A stretch of 64,000 nucleotides of DNA from Niebla homalea. Its lineage: Eukaryota; Ascomycota; Lecanoromycetes; Lecanorales; Ramalinaceae. The stretch lies in assembly GCA_019925105.1 (NCBI GenBank), contig JAHGAU010000018.1, positions 620,001-684,000 on the forward strand, read 5' to 3'. The notes under the pieces were generated by a model. The model made no database searches and was not told where the DNA came from. It worked only from the letters and a program-made list of their open reading frames with translations. Positions within the stretch are counted from its first letter, which is position 1. Each line of letters begins with the position of its first letter. Below are positions 44,734 through 59,449 of the stretch, in pieces. A program made the translations under genes and the position numbers.

Positions 44734-46551
44734 ATTATACGTTTAAGTGTTTAAATAACGTTTTCTTAATATTTAATTTAAGTTATAAATAATAATAAAC
44801 TTATAATATAAAATATACCTATAAACGATACCTATATATAGGTTATATTATTAAAAATCGACTTAATTAAGCGTATAATATTATGGTTATAAATAGAGAA
44901 ACTTACTTAATTATTTATATTCTTAAATTAAAAAAAAAGGACGTTTTATTAATAAGAATATGTAAACTATTATTTCTTAACCTTATTAAAGGCCGTAAAC
45001 GCTTATACGCCGGAAAGTTAAACCGGCGTTAAGTTAATAAAATTAAAACGTAAAGCTTTTAAGGCTAATATATATACGTAAAGCCTTAACCGGGGTTTAA
45101 ATAAGAAATTTAAAACGTTAAATAAATATTAAATATATTATAAAATTCTATTAAATTTAAAGTTTTAAATATCGTATTAAAATTAAGTTTTTTTAAAATT
45201 AATTAAAAATAGATTATTCGGATTTAAACGTATTACGGCTTAAAATCACTTACTTTAATTTAATTTTAAAGAGTAAATACGGGACGGAATAGGTAATTAA
45301 CGGTTAAACCTCTTAGAATAAAAATTAATCCTTAAAAAAGGGGGACTAAAAACCATTTATAGAATTCTTTAATAAATAATTAAACTTGAGATAAGCCTAC
45401 TTATTATAAATTATAAAGATTAAAGCCTTTAAGTTAAAATAAAATAATTAAAATGAATTTAAACGCTTTAATTATAAAAATTAAGGGCCTTTAAGTAAAA
45501 AAGGATAGTAATCTTAAGGGTATATATATAATGTTATAGTATATTATAAATTTCGTTCTAATCTTAATTAAAATAAAGAATACTTTAATTAATAAGGTTT
45601 TATATTATTTATTACCCCAGATTATATAATAATCTCGCATAAAGTATAGTACTTAAACCCTGTTATTCGGTAATATTATTATATATAAAATACCCTTTTT
45701 CTTTTTATACTTAAAGACTTAAGAAAAGAAAACCGTCTTAATTTAACTGGTAAAAATTAAGCTAAAAATAATTATTACTTATTACTATAAACGCCGAAAT
45801 TATATAATAGCTTCGGCTTAAAAGCGTTTAAAAAACCCTTAATTAATTTATTAAATATTATTATTTTTAGGTTAAATATAAACGTTAAGAATTGGATATT
45901 ATTATTTAACGTAAGTTACTTTTTACCTTTAAATAATAAATGTTTAATATATTAAATTTCATTAAACTTAAATACTATTAATAATTATAATATAATTAAT
46001 ATTTTATTAATATTATTTTTCGTATACTTTATTAAGGATAATAATTAAGAAAAACTTTATTATAGGGGGTTTTTTCTCAAGCTTAATCTTTTTATTAATA
46101 AATTAATAGCAATAAATATCGTAAAGTTAGTAGATAAAGGATTAAATAATAATTAATAATTTTTAAAAATTAAAAGAGAAAAATACCCTTAAGGTATATA
46201 TAACCTTAAAGAATCGTTACGGTATTAATATCAAATATTTAATCGATATTATAAAGAGCTTAAATACGATTTAAGAAAAACTTAAGGATTAATATAGGCC
46301 TTAAGGGTTTAAGCTATATATAAAGTTTATTTAAGAGTTTATAAACTTATAAAAGACTTTAAATATAATAATTAATAAGTATAATAACCGCCATTAAAAA
46401 GTTTATATTAAGATTAAGGCGATTAATAATTCTTTAATTATCCCGGATTACTTTATTATCCAGATATTCTTAAATAAATTAAAAGAATTATAATAGACGT
46501 AATACTTAATACTTACTTAAACGGCTATATAATAAGGCCCGGATACCCTTA

Positions 46552-46556
46552 AATTT
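46552..46556. repeat. TSD of Copia-1, left
   Basis: AATTT, repeated at 59172-59176. Confidence 0.65.
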
Positions 46557-46694
46557 TGTCAGAAGTGCAGAAGGCAAAGACCTCGGCTATTACCAAAAGG
46601 GGGCTAGCCTACTTCCTGGACTTCTTATAGATAGATATCGCTTAACACCTTATATAGTACTTAATTAAGCAAGTTACACCTTACCATTTCAATA
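46557..46694 (+). repeat. Copia-1 5' LTR
   Basis: TGTCAGAAGTGCAGAAGGC...CATTTCAATA, 138 bp. It shares its last ~40 bp with the Copia-2 LTR (AAGCAAGTTACACC...), showing that the two families are related. It is less mutated than the element body. Confidence 0.85.
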
Positions 46695-46709
46695 GGTTAT
46701 AAGCCCGGC
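46695..46709 (+). other. Copia-1 primer-binding site
   Basis: GGTTATAAGCCCGGC directly after the 5' LTR, consistent with a tRNA 3'-end complement. Confidence 0.6.
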
Positions 46710-46872
46710 TTATATACTTATTACTATGCTTAGTAATCAGTAAGTCTTAATAATAATAGCTTAAATACCTTAAGAGCCGTACCATCGCTCTACTAATATC
46801 GTAACGGCTTTTACTATTATTATAACTATTATAATTACTTAATAGTCCTATCGATTTGGGCCTTAACTACCA

Positions 46873-46934
46873 GAAAAATAAGGAGGCTAGGATGAAAAAT
46901 AAAAAGGCTAGGATGAAAATAAAAAGGCTGGGAC
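46873..46934. repeat. 21-bp tandem repeat, three units, Copia-1 leader
   Basis: GAAAAATAAGGAGGCTAGGAT, GAAAAATAAAAAGGCTAGGA(T) and GAAAATAAAAAGGCTGGGAC stand head to tail in the untranslated leader of Copia-1. Confidence 0.8.
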
Positions 46935-47099
46935 GATACTTAGCCTGAAACCTTATTTATATATAGACCGTAAAGTATAGTAACCTTATATACCGATTTA
47001 TATGTACGTTATAAGGGTATAGAAGTACTTATAAAGCCGTTAAATTAATGAATCCTTAATATACGCGTTAATATTTTTATAGAATAGAAGGAAACGTTT

Positions 47100-49240
<2,141 letters not shown>

Positions 49241-49499
49241 TTTATATCTTTAATACTGGCTATATAAATTATATTATCGATAATAACCGTATATTTATCT
49301 ATAAGAAACTTTTCCCCGAGTTTATTCTTATTAAAAGCTTTTCCGGGGGGAGGAATATTATTTATATTAAAGTCGTTAAAATCTTATATTAATCTAATAA
49401 AGACGTCCGTAATTTAATCGTTTATAACGTCCTTTTTATCTTTAATAATATTTTTAATTTTATTAACCTTAAATAACTATAATAAGCTGGTTATCTTCT

Positions 49500-50117
49500 T
49501 AAATAAAGTAATAACCTAAAAGATTTAAGTATATTTATTAATTATAACGGTATTTTTATAAAATTTTTATTAATAACTTTTTATTTTTTTAAAGTTAATA
49601 TTAAAGTTATTAATAATTTAATACCCGTAACCCTATATATTATTACCGTAAATTAAAAAGCCTTAAAATACTAACATAAAATAATAAAATATATAAGGGA
49701 GCAAAATATTAAGTTTTTACCGGAAACGGTAATTAATATCGACCTTTTTAATTTACCGGATTTATTAAAGGACTATAAGTATATTATTTATATAAAGATA
49801 TAAATAAAGCTTAAGTTAAGTAAAGGTTATATTAAATCTAATACTTATTAAAATCAGCTTATTTATTCCGACTTAATTAACTTTATTAATAATATAAAAG
49901 CCGATTATAAATAAATCGTTATTTTTATTAAAAACGTTATTAAAGTCATTTATATAATTTTATTACCAGACTTTTCATATAAAACGGTTTTTAAGGCCTT
50001 TTAAGATTATATAAAAAGGATTTATTACTTAAACCTCTTTATCCGTTATTTATATACCGATAATAATAATATATATAACGGTTTTTAATTTAATAATTAA
50101 TAATACGTAAAAATTAT
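49500..50117 (+). pseudogene. Copia-1 integrase remnant, 5' part
   Basis: Near 49860-50090 the frame reads IHSDL-like (YSDLINFINN), IFIKNVIKVIYIILLPDFSY, KTVFKAF.DYIKRIYYLNLF and IRYLYTDNNNIYNG. This matches the Copia integrase core (HSDLxGP ... FxDDxTRxxxIxLL ... KTVFxxFxxY ... LRTDNGxEY), with the second aspartate in TDN preserved. Copia-2 is inserted directly after it, and the frame resumes at 56207. Confidence 0.7.
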
Positions 50118-50279
50118 TATTGAAGTTAAAAGGTATAAGTTGCTTGATTATTACTATATATAAAGTGAGACTATATGCAAGGCTATATGCCGCTATCCTA
50201 CTTAGGTCTAGTACGTCTGCCTTATTTAATCTGATCCGCGTTACGTAATCTTTTAAGTAACGATCCTATATATTTAATA
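50118..50279 (-). repeat. Copia-2 3' LTR
   Basis: 162 bp, TATTGAAGTTAAAAGG...TATTTAATA on the plus strand, homologous to 56045-56206 and to 44558-44719. Confidence 0.8.
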
Positions 50280-50292
50280 CTCCCCTTTAAAC
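50280..50292 (-). other. Copia-2 polypurine tract
   Basis: The minus strand reads GTTTAAAGGGGAG directly before the 3' LTR, as expected for the plus-strand priming site of reverse transcription. Confidence 0.6.
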
Positions 50293-50380
50293 TTTATATA
50301 TAGCCTATAAATCTTACTTATTAAATAGCTCCTTTATAGCCTTAACGTTATATCCTTTTATATAAGAGTTTAATTACCGT

Positions 50381-50447
50381 ATTTATTAAGTAGCTCCCCT
50401 AATTATTAAGTGGCTAACTCCCTAATTATTAAGTGGTTAACTTCCCT
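50381..50447. repeat. 20-24 bp tandem repeat, three units, Copia-2 3' region
   Basis: ATTTATTAAGTAGCTCCCCT, AATTATTAAGTGGCTAACTC(CCT) and AATTATTAAGTGGTTAACTT(CCCT) follow one another between the last coding region and the 3' LTR. Confidence 0.8.
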
Positions 50448-51479
50448 ATATAATTATTATTTATTTATTACTTATTACCCGGCTTATTATCAGGTTTACC
50501 GTTAATAAATATACGGTCTTTAAACTATCGATATAGTAGCTCCTTAAGGCTTAACGCCCGTTTAAACTATATAAAAATTTTAATAAATAGGGCCTTTATT
50601 AACCTATTAATTACCTACTCCGTAATATAAATATACTTAAGATTAACGGTATTAACCTTAAGTTATTCCCGTAGTTAATATAGTTAAATACTTATATACT
50701 TTATCCTTACATAATATATCGGGTTTTTAATTAATATGATAACCTCTTAATTATTATTATAAATCGTAATAATAAATATATATCTAGATTTATTAAGTTA
50801 TATTTATTTTAATAAATTCTTTAATTAAATAGCTTCCTTAATAGCTTACGTTTATCTTATATATTTAACTTTATAAGTAAATAATACTATAATCGGTTGC
50901 CTTTTTAAGGATTAATAAATTAATATACTCTTTACGTTAAAGAAATAGCTTAAAGTTAATTTATGGGTAAAATTAACCGTAAAATCGGAATTAATATATT
51001 TATTAAGAGCTTTAAGTTTATCCTTATATATTAATTAGAAATATATAGTAATCCGTAAATAATATATAATTTACCTTATATATAATTAATATTAATAAAA
51101 CGGATTTACGGAATACCGGTTAATAACTATTACCGTATAAATTATATACGGTTATATATTAAGTATAATATATATTAATAAATTTATAATTAATTAATAT
51201 TATTATTTAAACTTTGGTTTTACTTAATAACCTTTAAATAATAGTTCCGGCTTAAAATCAACTTAAATAAATATATACGTCGGATAAACCTTTTATTAAC
51301 CGTAATTTTATATTACCTTTTCGATATAAACTTTTTAATTAAAATAAATCGTTTAATTTTATTAATTTTACGTAATAATAATACTTAAATAATAACTTAT
51401 TAAACTTAAGTTAAATATATAGAATTCTTAATTAAGTATAATATTTAAGTCTTAAATTTCTTATTTAAACGAATTAATT

Positions 51480-52000
51480 ATTAAGACGTTATTTATATAT
51501 ATAATTATAATCGTACCGGTTTTAAAGTAAAAAGAATACGTAATAATCTATATAAATAAGTTTAAAACCTTATATAATTATAAACTCTTAGAAACGATTA
51601 TATTATAATTATAATAATTACTTTAATCTATATAGGCCTTTCTTAAACTTATAATAAAGTTTTTTACCGTCCTTATTAATCTTTTTTTATCCTTTTAATT
51701 ATTTTACGTATACTTTTTCTTTAATAAAATTATAAAGGAACGTTATTTTAACGTTTATTTACTTTAAATTTTAATTATTAACCATTATAAAAATAAAAAG
51801 AACCTTATAATTTATAAGTTTTATTACCGAGGTAAACGTTTTATTATAGTTAATACTTTTACGTTATTTAAAATTACGTATTATCTATTAAGCCTTATAA
51901 TAAATTATATTATTATTAACTTTACGTTTAAGGGTATAAACTTATTATCCTTATAATATTATTACGTTAATAGGGATTTAACTTTATATAATTAGGATTT
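51480..52000 (-). pseudogene. Copia-2 reverse transcriptase remnant
   Basis: On the minus strand, VYTLKRKVNNNIIYYKA near 51955 is followed by YNKTFTSVIKLINYKVLFIF, INVKITFLYNFIKEKVYVK and a LYRLK segment. This is the Copia RT block (KWVYxxKxxxDGxxxxYKARLV, YxETFAPVVKxxxxR, DVxxAFLxGxLxEExYM, LxxALYGLKQ). Many stops come from RIP. The catalytic YVDD region is too decayed to read. Confidence 0.75.
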
Positions 52001-54199
52001 AAATATCGTTTTCTTTAAAAGAATTATATTTATTATTTTCCGTTAATTTTTAATTTATCCAAATATACTTATTTATTATAGTTTCTTTATAAATTTTAAG
52101 CTTAATAAATTTTAAGGTTATTTTAAGGGATATTAAGGTTAAAGGATATAACGGTTTATCCTTATTATAGGTTAATAAAGCCAAAAAAAAAAAAAGTGGA
52201 TTTAATAATATATTATACGGTTTATCCGGAAATATAAGGCTAGGGTTATCTTTAATTAAGTTTTCGATTTATTATTTTTACTTTTAATTATAATTAATTT
52301 TTAGGTTTTTAACCGTTAAACTTAAGGGATCCGGTACAATTATTTATTAAATAAAGACTATAGCCGGACGTATAAATCGCTCGGTAAAGGTAAAGCTTAT
52401 ATTAATGATATCCGTTTTAATTAAACCGTAATTCCTAAACTTTTTTTTAAACTAAAGTTTTATTAAAGTTTTTTACCTTTTAAGCTCTTAAATCCGGTTA
52501 ATAAACTCCTTACGATCCGAATTATTTAACGGTATTACCCGTCTTTCCTCGATATATACGTTATATATATTCTTTACTATAAAATTAAACCGTTTTACTT
52601 ATAAATTAATTATTTTAAAGTATTTATTAATCCCTTTATTAAAACCTATTAAGATATAGGGTTTTAACCTATTATTAAGCTTAACCCGGTAACTTATAAT
52701 TTTTATATTTATAATTAACCTTAAAGTCCGTATATAAAATACGTTTAATTTCTTATTATATTAAGCTTAATATAATATTATCCTTTTAAGCTATATATAT
52801 AATATCCGTATAATTATATAGTTTACCGTTTAAATTAATTCCGGTTAAAAGCTTTTAAATATACCCTTTATTATTTATATAATTTTAATCTTTTTATTAA
52901 TTTTCTGATTAATTTTTTTATTAATTAAATTTTATTTAAGGCTTTTACGTATTATTACCTTAAAGATAATCCTATATTATTTTAAGTAATTTAAGAAAAC
53001 CTTAAATATATATTTACCCCCGTTATCGGCCTAAAGGCGTTTAATTTTTTAATCCGGAAGTTATTTATATTTAACTTTAAACTTTTTAAACCGTTAAATT
53101 CTATCCGATTTATATATTAATAAGTAGACCTTTAATATTATAATCTTATTATTACGGAAGTTTATATAATATGTTATTTTATTATACCCTTAAGGATTAA
53201 TTATCTTTAAAAGGTTTATATAAATAAGTTTTAATAGGTTTTCTATAGGTTTAAAGTATCCCTTATATAATTAAAAATATAACCGTCCGGTAATATAATA
53301 CGTATAATAAGCGTTTTTAACCTTATTATTATTACGGTATTTACGTTTAAGATTTATTTTAATTAATATATCCGTTAATTAAAATAATTTCTGAGCTTTA
53401 AAGTAATTTATATATATATATTAAGTAAATATAACTAAAAATATATTAAATACCGTTATAATAAGGGTAAATTCTTATAAATTAATTATAAATAGGCCGT
53501 TTTATTTATTATAAGTAAACTTTTTTTAACTATACGTTACCGTCCGGATTATCCGCGTTATATTAAGTTAAGCTTTATAATTTAAAAGTTACGTTTTAAA
53601 TATAAGATTAATTAAGTTCACTAAGGAGTATATTATATCCGTAAATTTTACCTTAATAAGCTTATTATCCACCTTATATATTATATAAATAATATTTATA
53701 CCCCCTATATAATTTATTCTTATTAACTTAAGCCTTAAAGATAAAGATTAATAAGGTTTTAACTCTTTTTAAAAAAATCTTTTTTTATAAAAAATATATT
53801 AATTATAATTATTATTAAGGATTATTAACTTTTATAACTTTATTAAAATAACCAATATTATTATCGTTAATTATTATATATATATTAATAAGTAAAAGTC
53901 GGTTATTAAGAGGTTTATAGGCGTAATAATCTCCTTAATAATCTTAAACTTCTTAATACGGAACATTATAAGCTTTTTTTTTTTTTTTTTTTTAAGGTAA
54001 AGGTTTTAATATTTATCCTTAATATACTTATTATTATGCCTTTTCTAAGTATAATATTAATAAATAAGCTTTTCCCGGGTTTTATTAAAGGTCCTTTTAT
54101 TAATACCCTTTAACGTATCCTTATAAGCTTATATTAAGATATTTAATTATTAGATAACCGCTTAAGCTTCCTTATTATAAGCCCTTTATATAATATCAT

Positions 54200-56044
54200 A
54201 AAATTTAAGGGTACCCGGGCCTTATTATACCGCCGTTTAAGTAAATACCGAATATTACGTTTATTATAACTCCTTTAATTTATTTAAGAATATTTAAATA
54301 ATAAAATAATCCGGGATAATTAAGGAGTTATTAATCGCTTTAATCTTAATATAGATTTTCTAATAATAATTATTATATTTATTAATTATTATATTTAAAA
54401 TCTTTCGTAAACTTATAAGCTTCTATATAAATTCCGTATATAGTCCGGACCTTTATAACTTATATTAATCCTTAAATCGTTTTTAAATTATATCCGGGTT
54501 TTTTATAATATCGATTAAATACTTAATATTAATACCGTAACGGTTCTTTAAGGTTATATATACCTTAAGGGTATCGTTTTCCTTTAATTTTTAAAAGTTA
54601 TTAATCGTTATTTAGTCCTTTATTTATTAACTCTATAATATTTACTACCGTTAATTTATTAATAAAGGGATTAAGCTTAAAGGAAACCCTTTTATAATAA
54701 AGTTTTTTTTAATTATTATCGTTAATAAAGTATACGGAAAACGGTATTAATAAGATATTAATTATGTTATAATTATTAATAATATTTAAGTTTAAGTTTA
54801 ACGATATTTAATACTTTAAAGACTTATTATTTAAAAATAAAGGGTAATTTACGTTAAATGACGGTATCTAATTTTTAACGTTTATATCCAGCCCGAAAAT
54901 AATAGTATTTAATAGGTCGATTAAGGGTTTTTTAAACGTTTCTAAACTGAAACTATTATACGACCTCGGCGTTTACGGTAATAAATAATCCCTATTTTTA
55001 ACTTAATTTTTATTAATTAAATTAAGACGATTTTCTTTCCTTAAGTCTTTAAGTATAAAGGGAAAAAGGGTATTTCGTATATAACGATATTAATAAATAA
55101 TAGGGTTTAAATATTATATTTCGTACGGGATTATTATATACTTTAAGGTAATAAGCAATATAAGGCCTTATTAATTAAAGTATTCTTTATTCTGGTTAAG
55201 TTTAAAACGGAACTTTATAACGTATTATAACGCTATATATATACCCTTAAGATTATTACCCTTTTTTACTTAAAGGCTTTTAATCTTTATAACCGAAATA
55301 TCTAGGCTTATCTTAATTATTTTACTTTAACTTAAAGGCTTTAATCTTTACGATCCGTAATAAGTAAGCTTATTTTAAGTTTAATTATTTATTAAAGAAT
55401 TTAATAGCTGATTCTTAACCTTTTTTTCTTAAAGATTAATCTTTACTTTAAGAGGTTTAACTATTAACCATTTATTCCGTCTTATATTTACTCTTTAAAA
55501 TTAGGTTAAAGCGAGTAATTTTAGGTCGTAATATGCTTAGATTTAAGTAATTTATTTTTAATTAATCTTAAAAAACTCGATTTTAACATAATCTTTAAGG
55601 CTTTAAACTTAATAGAGTTCTATAGTATATTTAATGTTTATTTAACGTTTCAAATTTCCTACTTAAACCCCGGTTAAGGCTTTACGTATATAAGTTAGCC
55701 TTAAGGGCTTTACGTTTTAACTTTACTGGCTTAACGTTAACTTAATTTTCCGGCGTATAAGCGTTTACGGCCCTTAATAAAGCTAAGAAATAACGGTTTA
55801 TATATTCTTATTAATAAAACGTCCTTTTTTTTTAATTTAAGAATATAAATAATTAAGTAGGTTTCTTTATTTATAGCTATAATATTATACGCCTAATTAA
55901 AATCGATTTTTAATAATATAATTTACGTATAGGTATTATTTACGGGTATATCTTATACTATAAGTTTATTACCGTTTATAAGTTAAATTAAATACTAAGA
56001 AGACGTTATTTAAATACTTAAATATATAGTTTAAGCTTATAACC
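54200..56044 (-). pseudogene. Copia-2 gag/5' region, RIPed
   Basis: Collinear with 44720-46556 in the other Copia-2 copy (for example CGCCGTTTAAGTAAATACCG near 54221 and GGCGTATAAGCGTTTACGGC near 55753). It corresponds to the leader and gag part of the element. No single domain is readable. Confidence 0.5.
56034..56044 (-). other. Copia-2 primer-binding site (nested copy)
   Basis: The minus strand reads GGTTATAAGCT directly after the 5' LTR, the same start as at 46695. Confidence 0.55.
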
Positions 56045-56206
56045 TATTAAAGTTAAGAGGTATAAGTTATTTAATTATTACTATATATAAAGTAAGACTA
56101 TATGTAAAACTATATACCGTTATCCCACTTAAGTTTAATACGTCCGCCTTATTTAATCTGATCCGCGTCACGTAATCTCCCAAGTGGCGATCCTGCACAT
56201 TCAATA
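56045..56206 (-). repeat. Copia-2 5' LTR
   Basis: 162 bp, ending GATCCTGCACATTCAATA on the plus strand. The 56140-56200 part is little mutated. Confidence 0.8.
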
Positions 56207-57099
56207 AATATTCGGTAAGAGTTTATAGTACTTTATAATCCTTAATAAAACCGTATTTCTAAACAAATAGGTTAAACCTTTATTACCCGGGCTTATATAA
56301 TATTACTAGATAATAACTTACCGTGTATTCTTATTATTAAACTTATTATTATAACGGCTTTTATATATAATATAATATTTATAAGTATTTATAATATATT
56401 AAATTAAGCTATAAGTTTTAGAAAACTTAATTAATCTTTTATTAAAAGGGTTAAACGATACGGTATATATTAAAAGTATAAGCTTCCCGGTATAAACTAA
56501 ATAAAATTCTAAATTAGAGCTATTAAAGGACGTTTTATCGGCTTTAAGGGTTATTACGTTTATAAAATACTTATATTAAATGGCCGGGTTTAATATTATA
56601 ATTACGTTAAGTAATTAAAGGATAAGGCCGTTTAACTTAAACGTAAGGCCGATAACCCCTTACCGGTTCATTACTTAGTACCGAAATAAGGGGAGATAAT
56701 TATTATGGATTTCTAGTTATCGTTAAAACGGATACGTTTTAATAATAATGAAAATATGGATAACGAATTAATTATTATTATTATTTAAAGCCTTTATATT
56801 ATAAACGTTATAAATAAAACCGATAATATTATTATTAAGGATATAACCGAATTTATATTTAATAAATAACTTAAGCCTTATATAACCTTAAAGCTTATAA
56901 TTATTAAGGAAAATATTAATAAAAATAACTTATTTATTTTATCCTTATTTATTTTTAATAATAATATTATAAAAGAACCTCCGGGTATATATATTTTTAT
57001 AGACTTAAACTTAAATTTATTTAATTTTTATAATTTTATCTTATATTATTATTTATCTTTAAGAGAATTTATTAAATCTTTAGATTTACTTATTTAAGT

Positions 57100-58900
57100 T
57101 TACGTAGTTAAAATATAACCCTTAAGTTATTAGCGTTATCGGGACTTTAATTATTAAGTTACCGGTTTTTAATTAACGTTTATATATCTTATAACTGCGA
57201 TTCTTACGGATTATATAAAGCCTATAACCTATATATAAGCTATAAAGGACGTATACCGCAAAATAAAATAAGAGCTTATTATAAAAGATAAAATTAAGTC
57301 CTTAAAAAAGAATAAAACCTGGGTTTTAATAAATCCATTTCCCGGTATTAACGTGCTAAATAGTAAGTAAGTTTATAAGTATAAACGTGGATTAAACGGT
57401 AATATTACTAAATATAAGGTTAAATAAATAATCCATAACTTTTAATAAAAGGAAGGTTTAGACTTTTTCGATACTTTTATAACGGTTATTAAGTTTATAA
57501 GCTATAAAGCCCTTTTTATTATAACGGCTATATATAACCTAGAGATTAAGTAAATAAACGTTAAAATAATATTCTTTTATAAAGATATTTTTAAAAAGAT
57601 TTATATTTATTAATTAACGGGCTTTAATAATAGTTTAAAACGTATTTACCTATTAAATAAAGCTCTTTATAAACTTAAATAATTATCCCGGATTTAATAT
57701 TAATATTTTTTTATATTCCTTAAGAAATTTAATTATTATTATATTAATAAAAACTATAACGTATTCTTAAACCCGGATATTAATATTATTATTATTATAT
57801 ATATTAATAATATTTTAATAATAAAAGTTAATAAATAAATTATTATTAACTTAAAGGCTTAATTAAATAAAAAGTTTAAGATATCCGATCTGGGCTTATA
57901 TAGTTAATACTTGGGTATAAGTATTACCCGTAATCGATAAAATTGAACCTTAATTCTTAATTAAAAGAATTATATTAAATAATTCCTTACTTAGTTTAAT
58001 ATATATAACGATCCTCTTTCTAAGGGTAATAATATAGTTATCCTTATAAATATAAATACCCGTTTTAAACCGATTAATAAAAAGTATACCGCCTTAAAGT
58101 AATTTCGGCTTAAATATTAGTCCGTTATCGGCTTACTTATATATATTATAATAAATATTAAACTTAATATAGTTTATACGGTATCGGTAATATTACGTTA
58201 CGTATTTAACCTTAATAAAAGGCATTAAACAGCCGTTAAGAAAATCTTTTATTACTTTTATAGTATAGCCTCCTTAAAGTTTATTTTTCAAGGCCCTTTA
58301 AAGCCTTTTAATGGCTATACGGACTTAAATTACGCCGGCGACCCATAAATACGCCGGTCTACCCCTGGGTATACCTTTAACCTGGGAAGTATAATTATTA
58401 ACTGGTCCTTAAAACGTTAACCGATTATGGCTTTATTTACCTATAAAACCGAATACATAGGATAATATAACGTTATTAAAGAAGCGATCTGGTTTGAATA
58501 ATTATTAACTTAACTTATTAAAATTACCCTGAATTTAATAGTATTACCGGCTTTTAAGGATAAAGATATTATATAGAATTACGCTTTTTTTACTTAATTT
58601 AAAGCTAATCTTAAGGCTTTTACCCTTATTACGGTAATCTTTTATAATAATTAAAAAATAATTATATTAATAAAGGACCCTATAAATTACTTAAAAATAA
58701 AGTATATATATATTAAGTATTACTTTCTTCGGGAGTATATAATTAATAAATAAATAGAGTTCGTATATTATCTTACCGGGGATATAATGGCTAACGGCCT
58801 TATAAAGCCGTTATTAAGGGATAACTTTCTTAAATTCAGAAATCATTTAAGATTAAAGTAATCGGTACTATACCTCTATTAACGTTTTAAAATAAATGGA
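57100..58900 (+). pseudogene. Copia-1 reverse transcriptase/RNase H remnant
   Basis: From 57320 the frame reads KTWVLINPFPGINVLNSK, VYKYKRGLNGNITKYKVK, then EGLDFFDTF, SYKALFIITAIYNLEIK, INVKIIFFYKDI, LLNKALYKLK and IYINNILIIK near 57800, then FKISDLGLYS, YLGISITRNR, and in RNase H GYTDLNYAGDP, RRSTPGYTFNLG and TYKTEYIG near 58450. These are all the Copia RT and RNase H motifs in order. The YVDD box has become YINN (G-to-A on both Asp codons). One frame holds for over 1 kb, broken only by point-mutated stops, so decay is by substitution and not by indels. Confidence 0.9.
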
Positions 58901-59033
58901 TATATTACTTAATATTAATGTCGGGGTAAATATACCCCTTATTACGGTAATATAGTTCCAGTAAGAGCTTTTACTCCTTGCTTAATAAATAGTACGGTAT
59001 TATAATATTATAAAGCTACTAATCGAATAGGAG

Positions 59034-59171
59034 TATTAGAAGTGTAAAAGGCAAAGACCTTGGCTATTACCAAAAAGGGGCTAGCCTACTTCCTGGACTT
59101 CTTATAGATAGATATCGCTCAGCACCTTACATAGTACTTAACTAAGCAAGTTACACCCTACCATTTCAACA
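59034..59171 (+). repeat. Copia-1 3' LTR
   Basis: TATTAGAAGTGTAAAAGGC...CATTTCAACA, 138 bp, with an intact CA end, followed by TSD AATTT at 59172-59176. Confidence 0.85.
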
Positions 59172-59320
59172 AATTTTACTTGACTTGGAATTATTTTATT
59201 TGTTTTGTTATATAGTCTTAATATAAACAGGATGGAGGTATTTTACCAAAAAATCTTACAGGGAATCGAACCCATAAACCACTCCACCCTTATAATCAAG
59301 GAATGATTTAAAGGGTAATA
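59172..59320. other. un-RIPed patch with a perfect B-box motif
   Basis: About 140 bp of normal composition. The minus strand contains GTGGAGTGGTTTATGGGTTC leading into GGTTCGATTCC (59272-59262), a perfect B-box consensus preceded only a few bases upstream by an A-box-like GGAGTGGTTTAT. The arms do not fold into a credible cloverleaf, so I do not call a tRNA gene. It may be a tRNA-derived fragment, or part of an element related to the TRIM Pol III unit. Confidence 0.3.
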
Positions 59321-59449
59321 TTTATATAAAGAATTATTATACTTTATTACCCCGGCGTTACTTAGTATTAATTATAGACTATTAGTTTTACCTATTAATA
59401 ACTCGGAGAAGAATTTATTAATTTAACTTATTAATATTGTTAACTATTA

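Larger units (their letters stand above)
44558..46556 (+). mobile_element. Copia-2 5' half, plus strand, RIPed
   Basis: This consists of a 162-bp LTR (44558-44719), a primer-binding site and then about 1.8 kb collinear with the 5' part of the minus-strand Copia-2 (56044 down to about 54210). Examples are the CGCTTATACGCCGG region near 45001 and ATAAGGCCCGGATACCCTTAAA at 46532-46553. It stops exactly where Copia-1 begins. The continuation is not found to the right of Copia-1. Confidence 0.7.
50118..56206 (-). mobile_element. Copia-2: complete minus-strand element nested in Copia-1
   Basis: Two 162-bp LTRs (50118-50279 and 56045-56206), a polypurine tract at the left LTR and a primer-binding site at the right LTR define a 6.1-kb element inserted in the Copia-1 integrase. 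Flanking 5-mers (ATTAT and AATAT) do not form a clean TSD. RT is readable around 51500-51990 on the minus strand and gag lies toward 54200-56044. It is fully RIPed. Confidence 0.85.

Noticed and set aside
59225..59300. tRNA gene on the minus strand
   Set aside because: The B box is perfect, but the acceptor, D and anticodon stems do not pair and the A box is too close.
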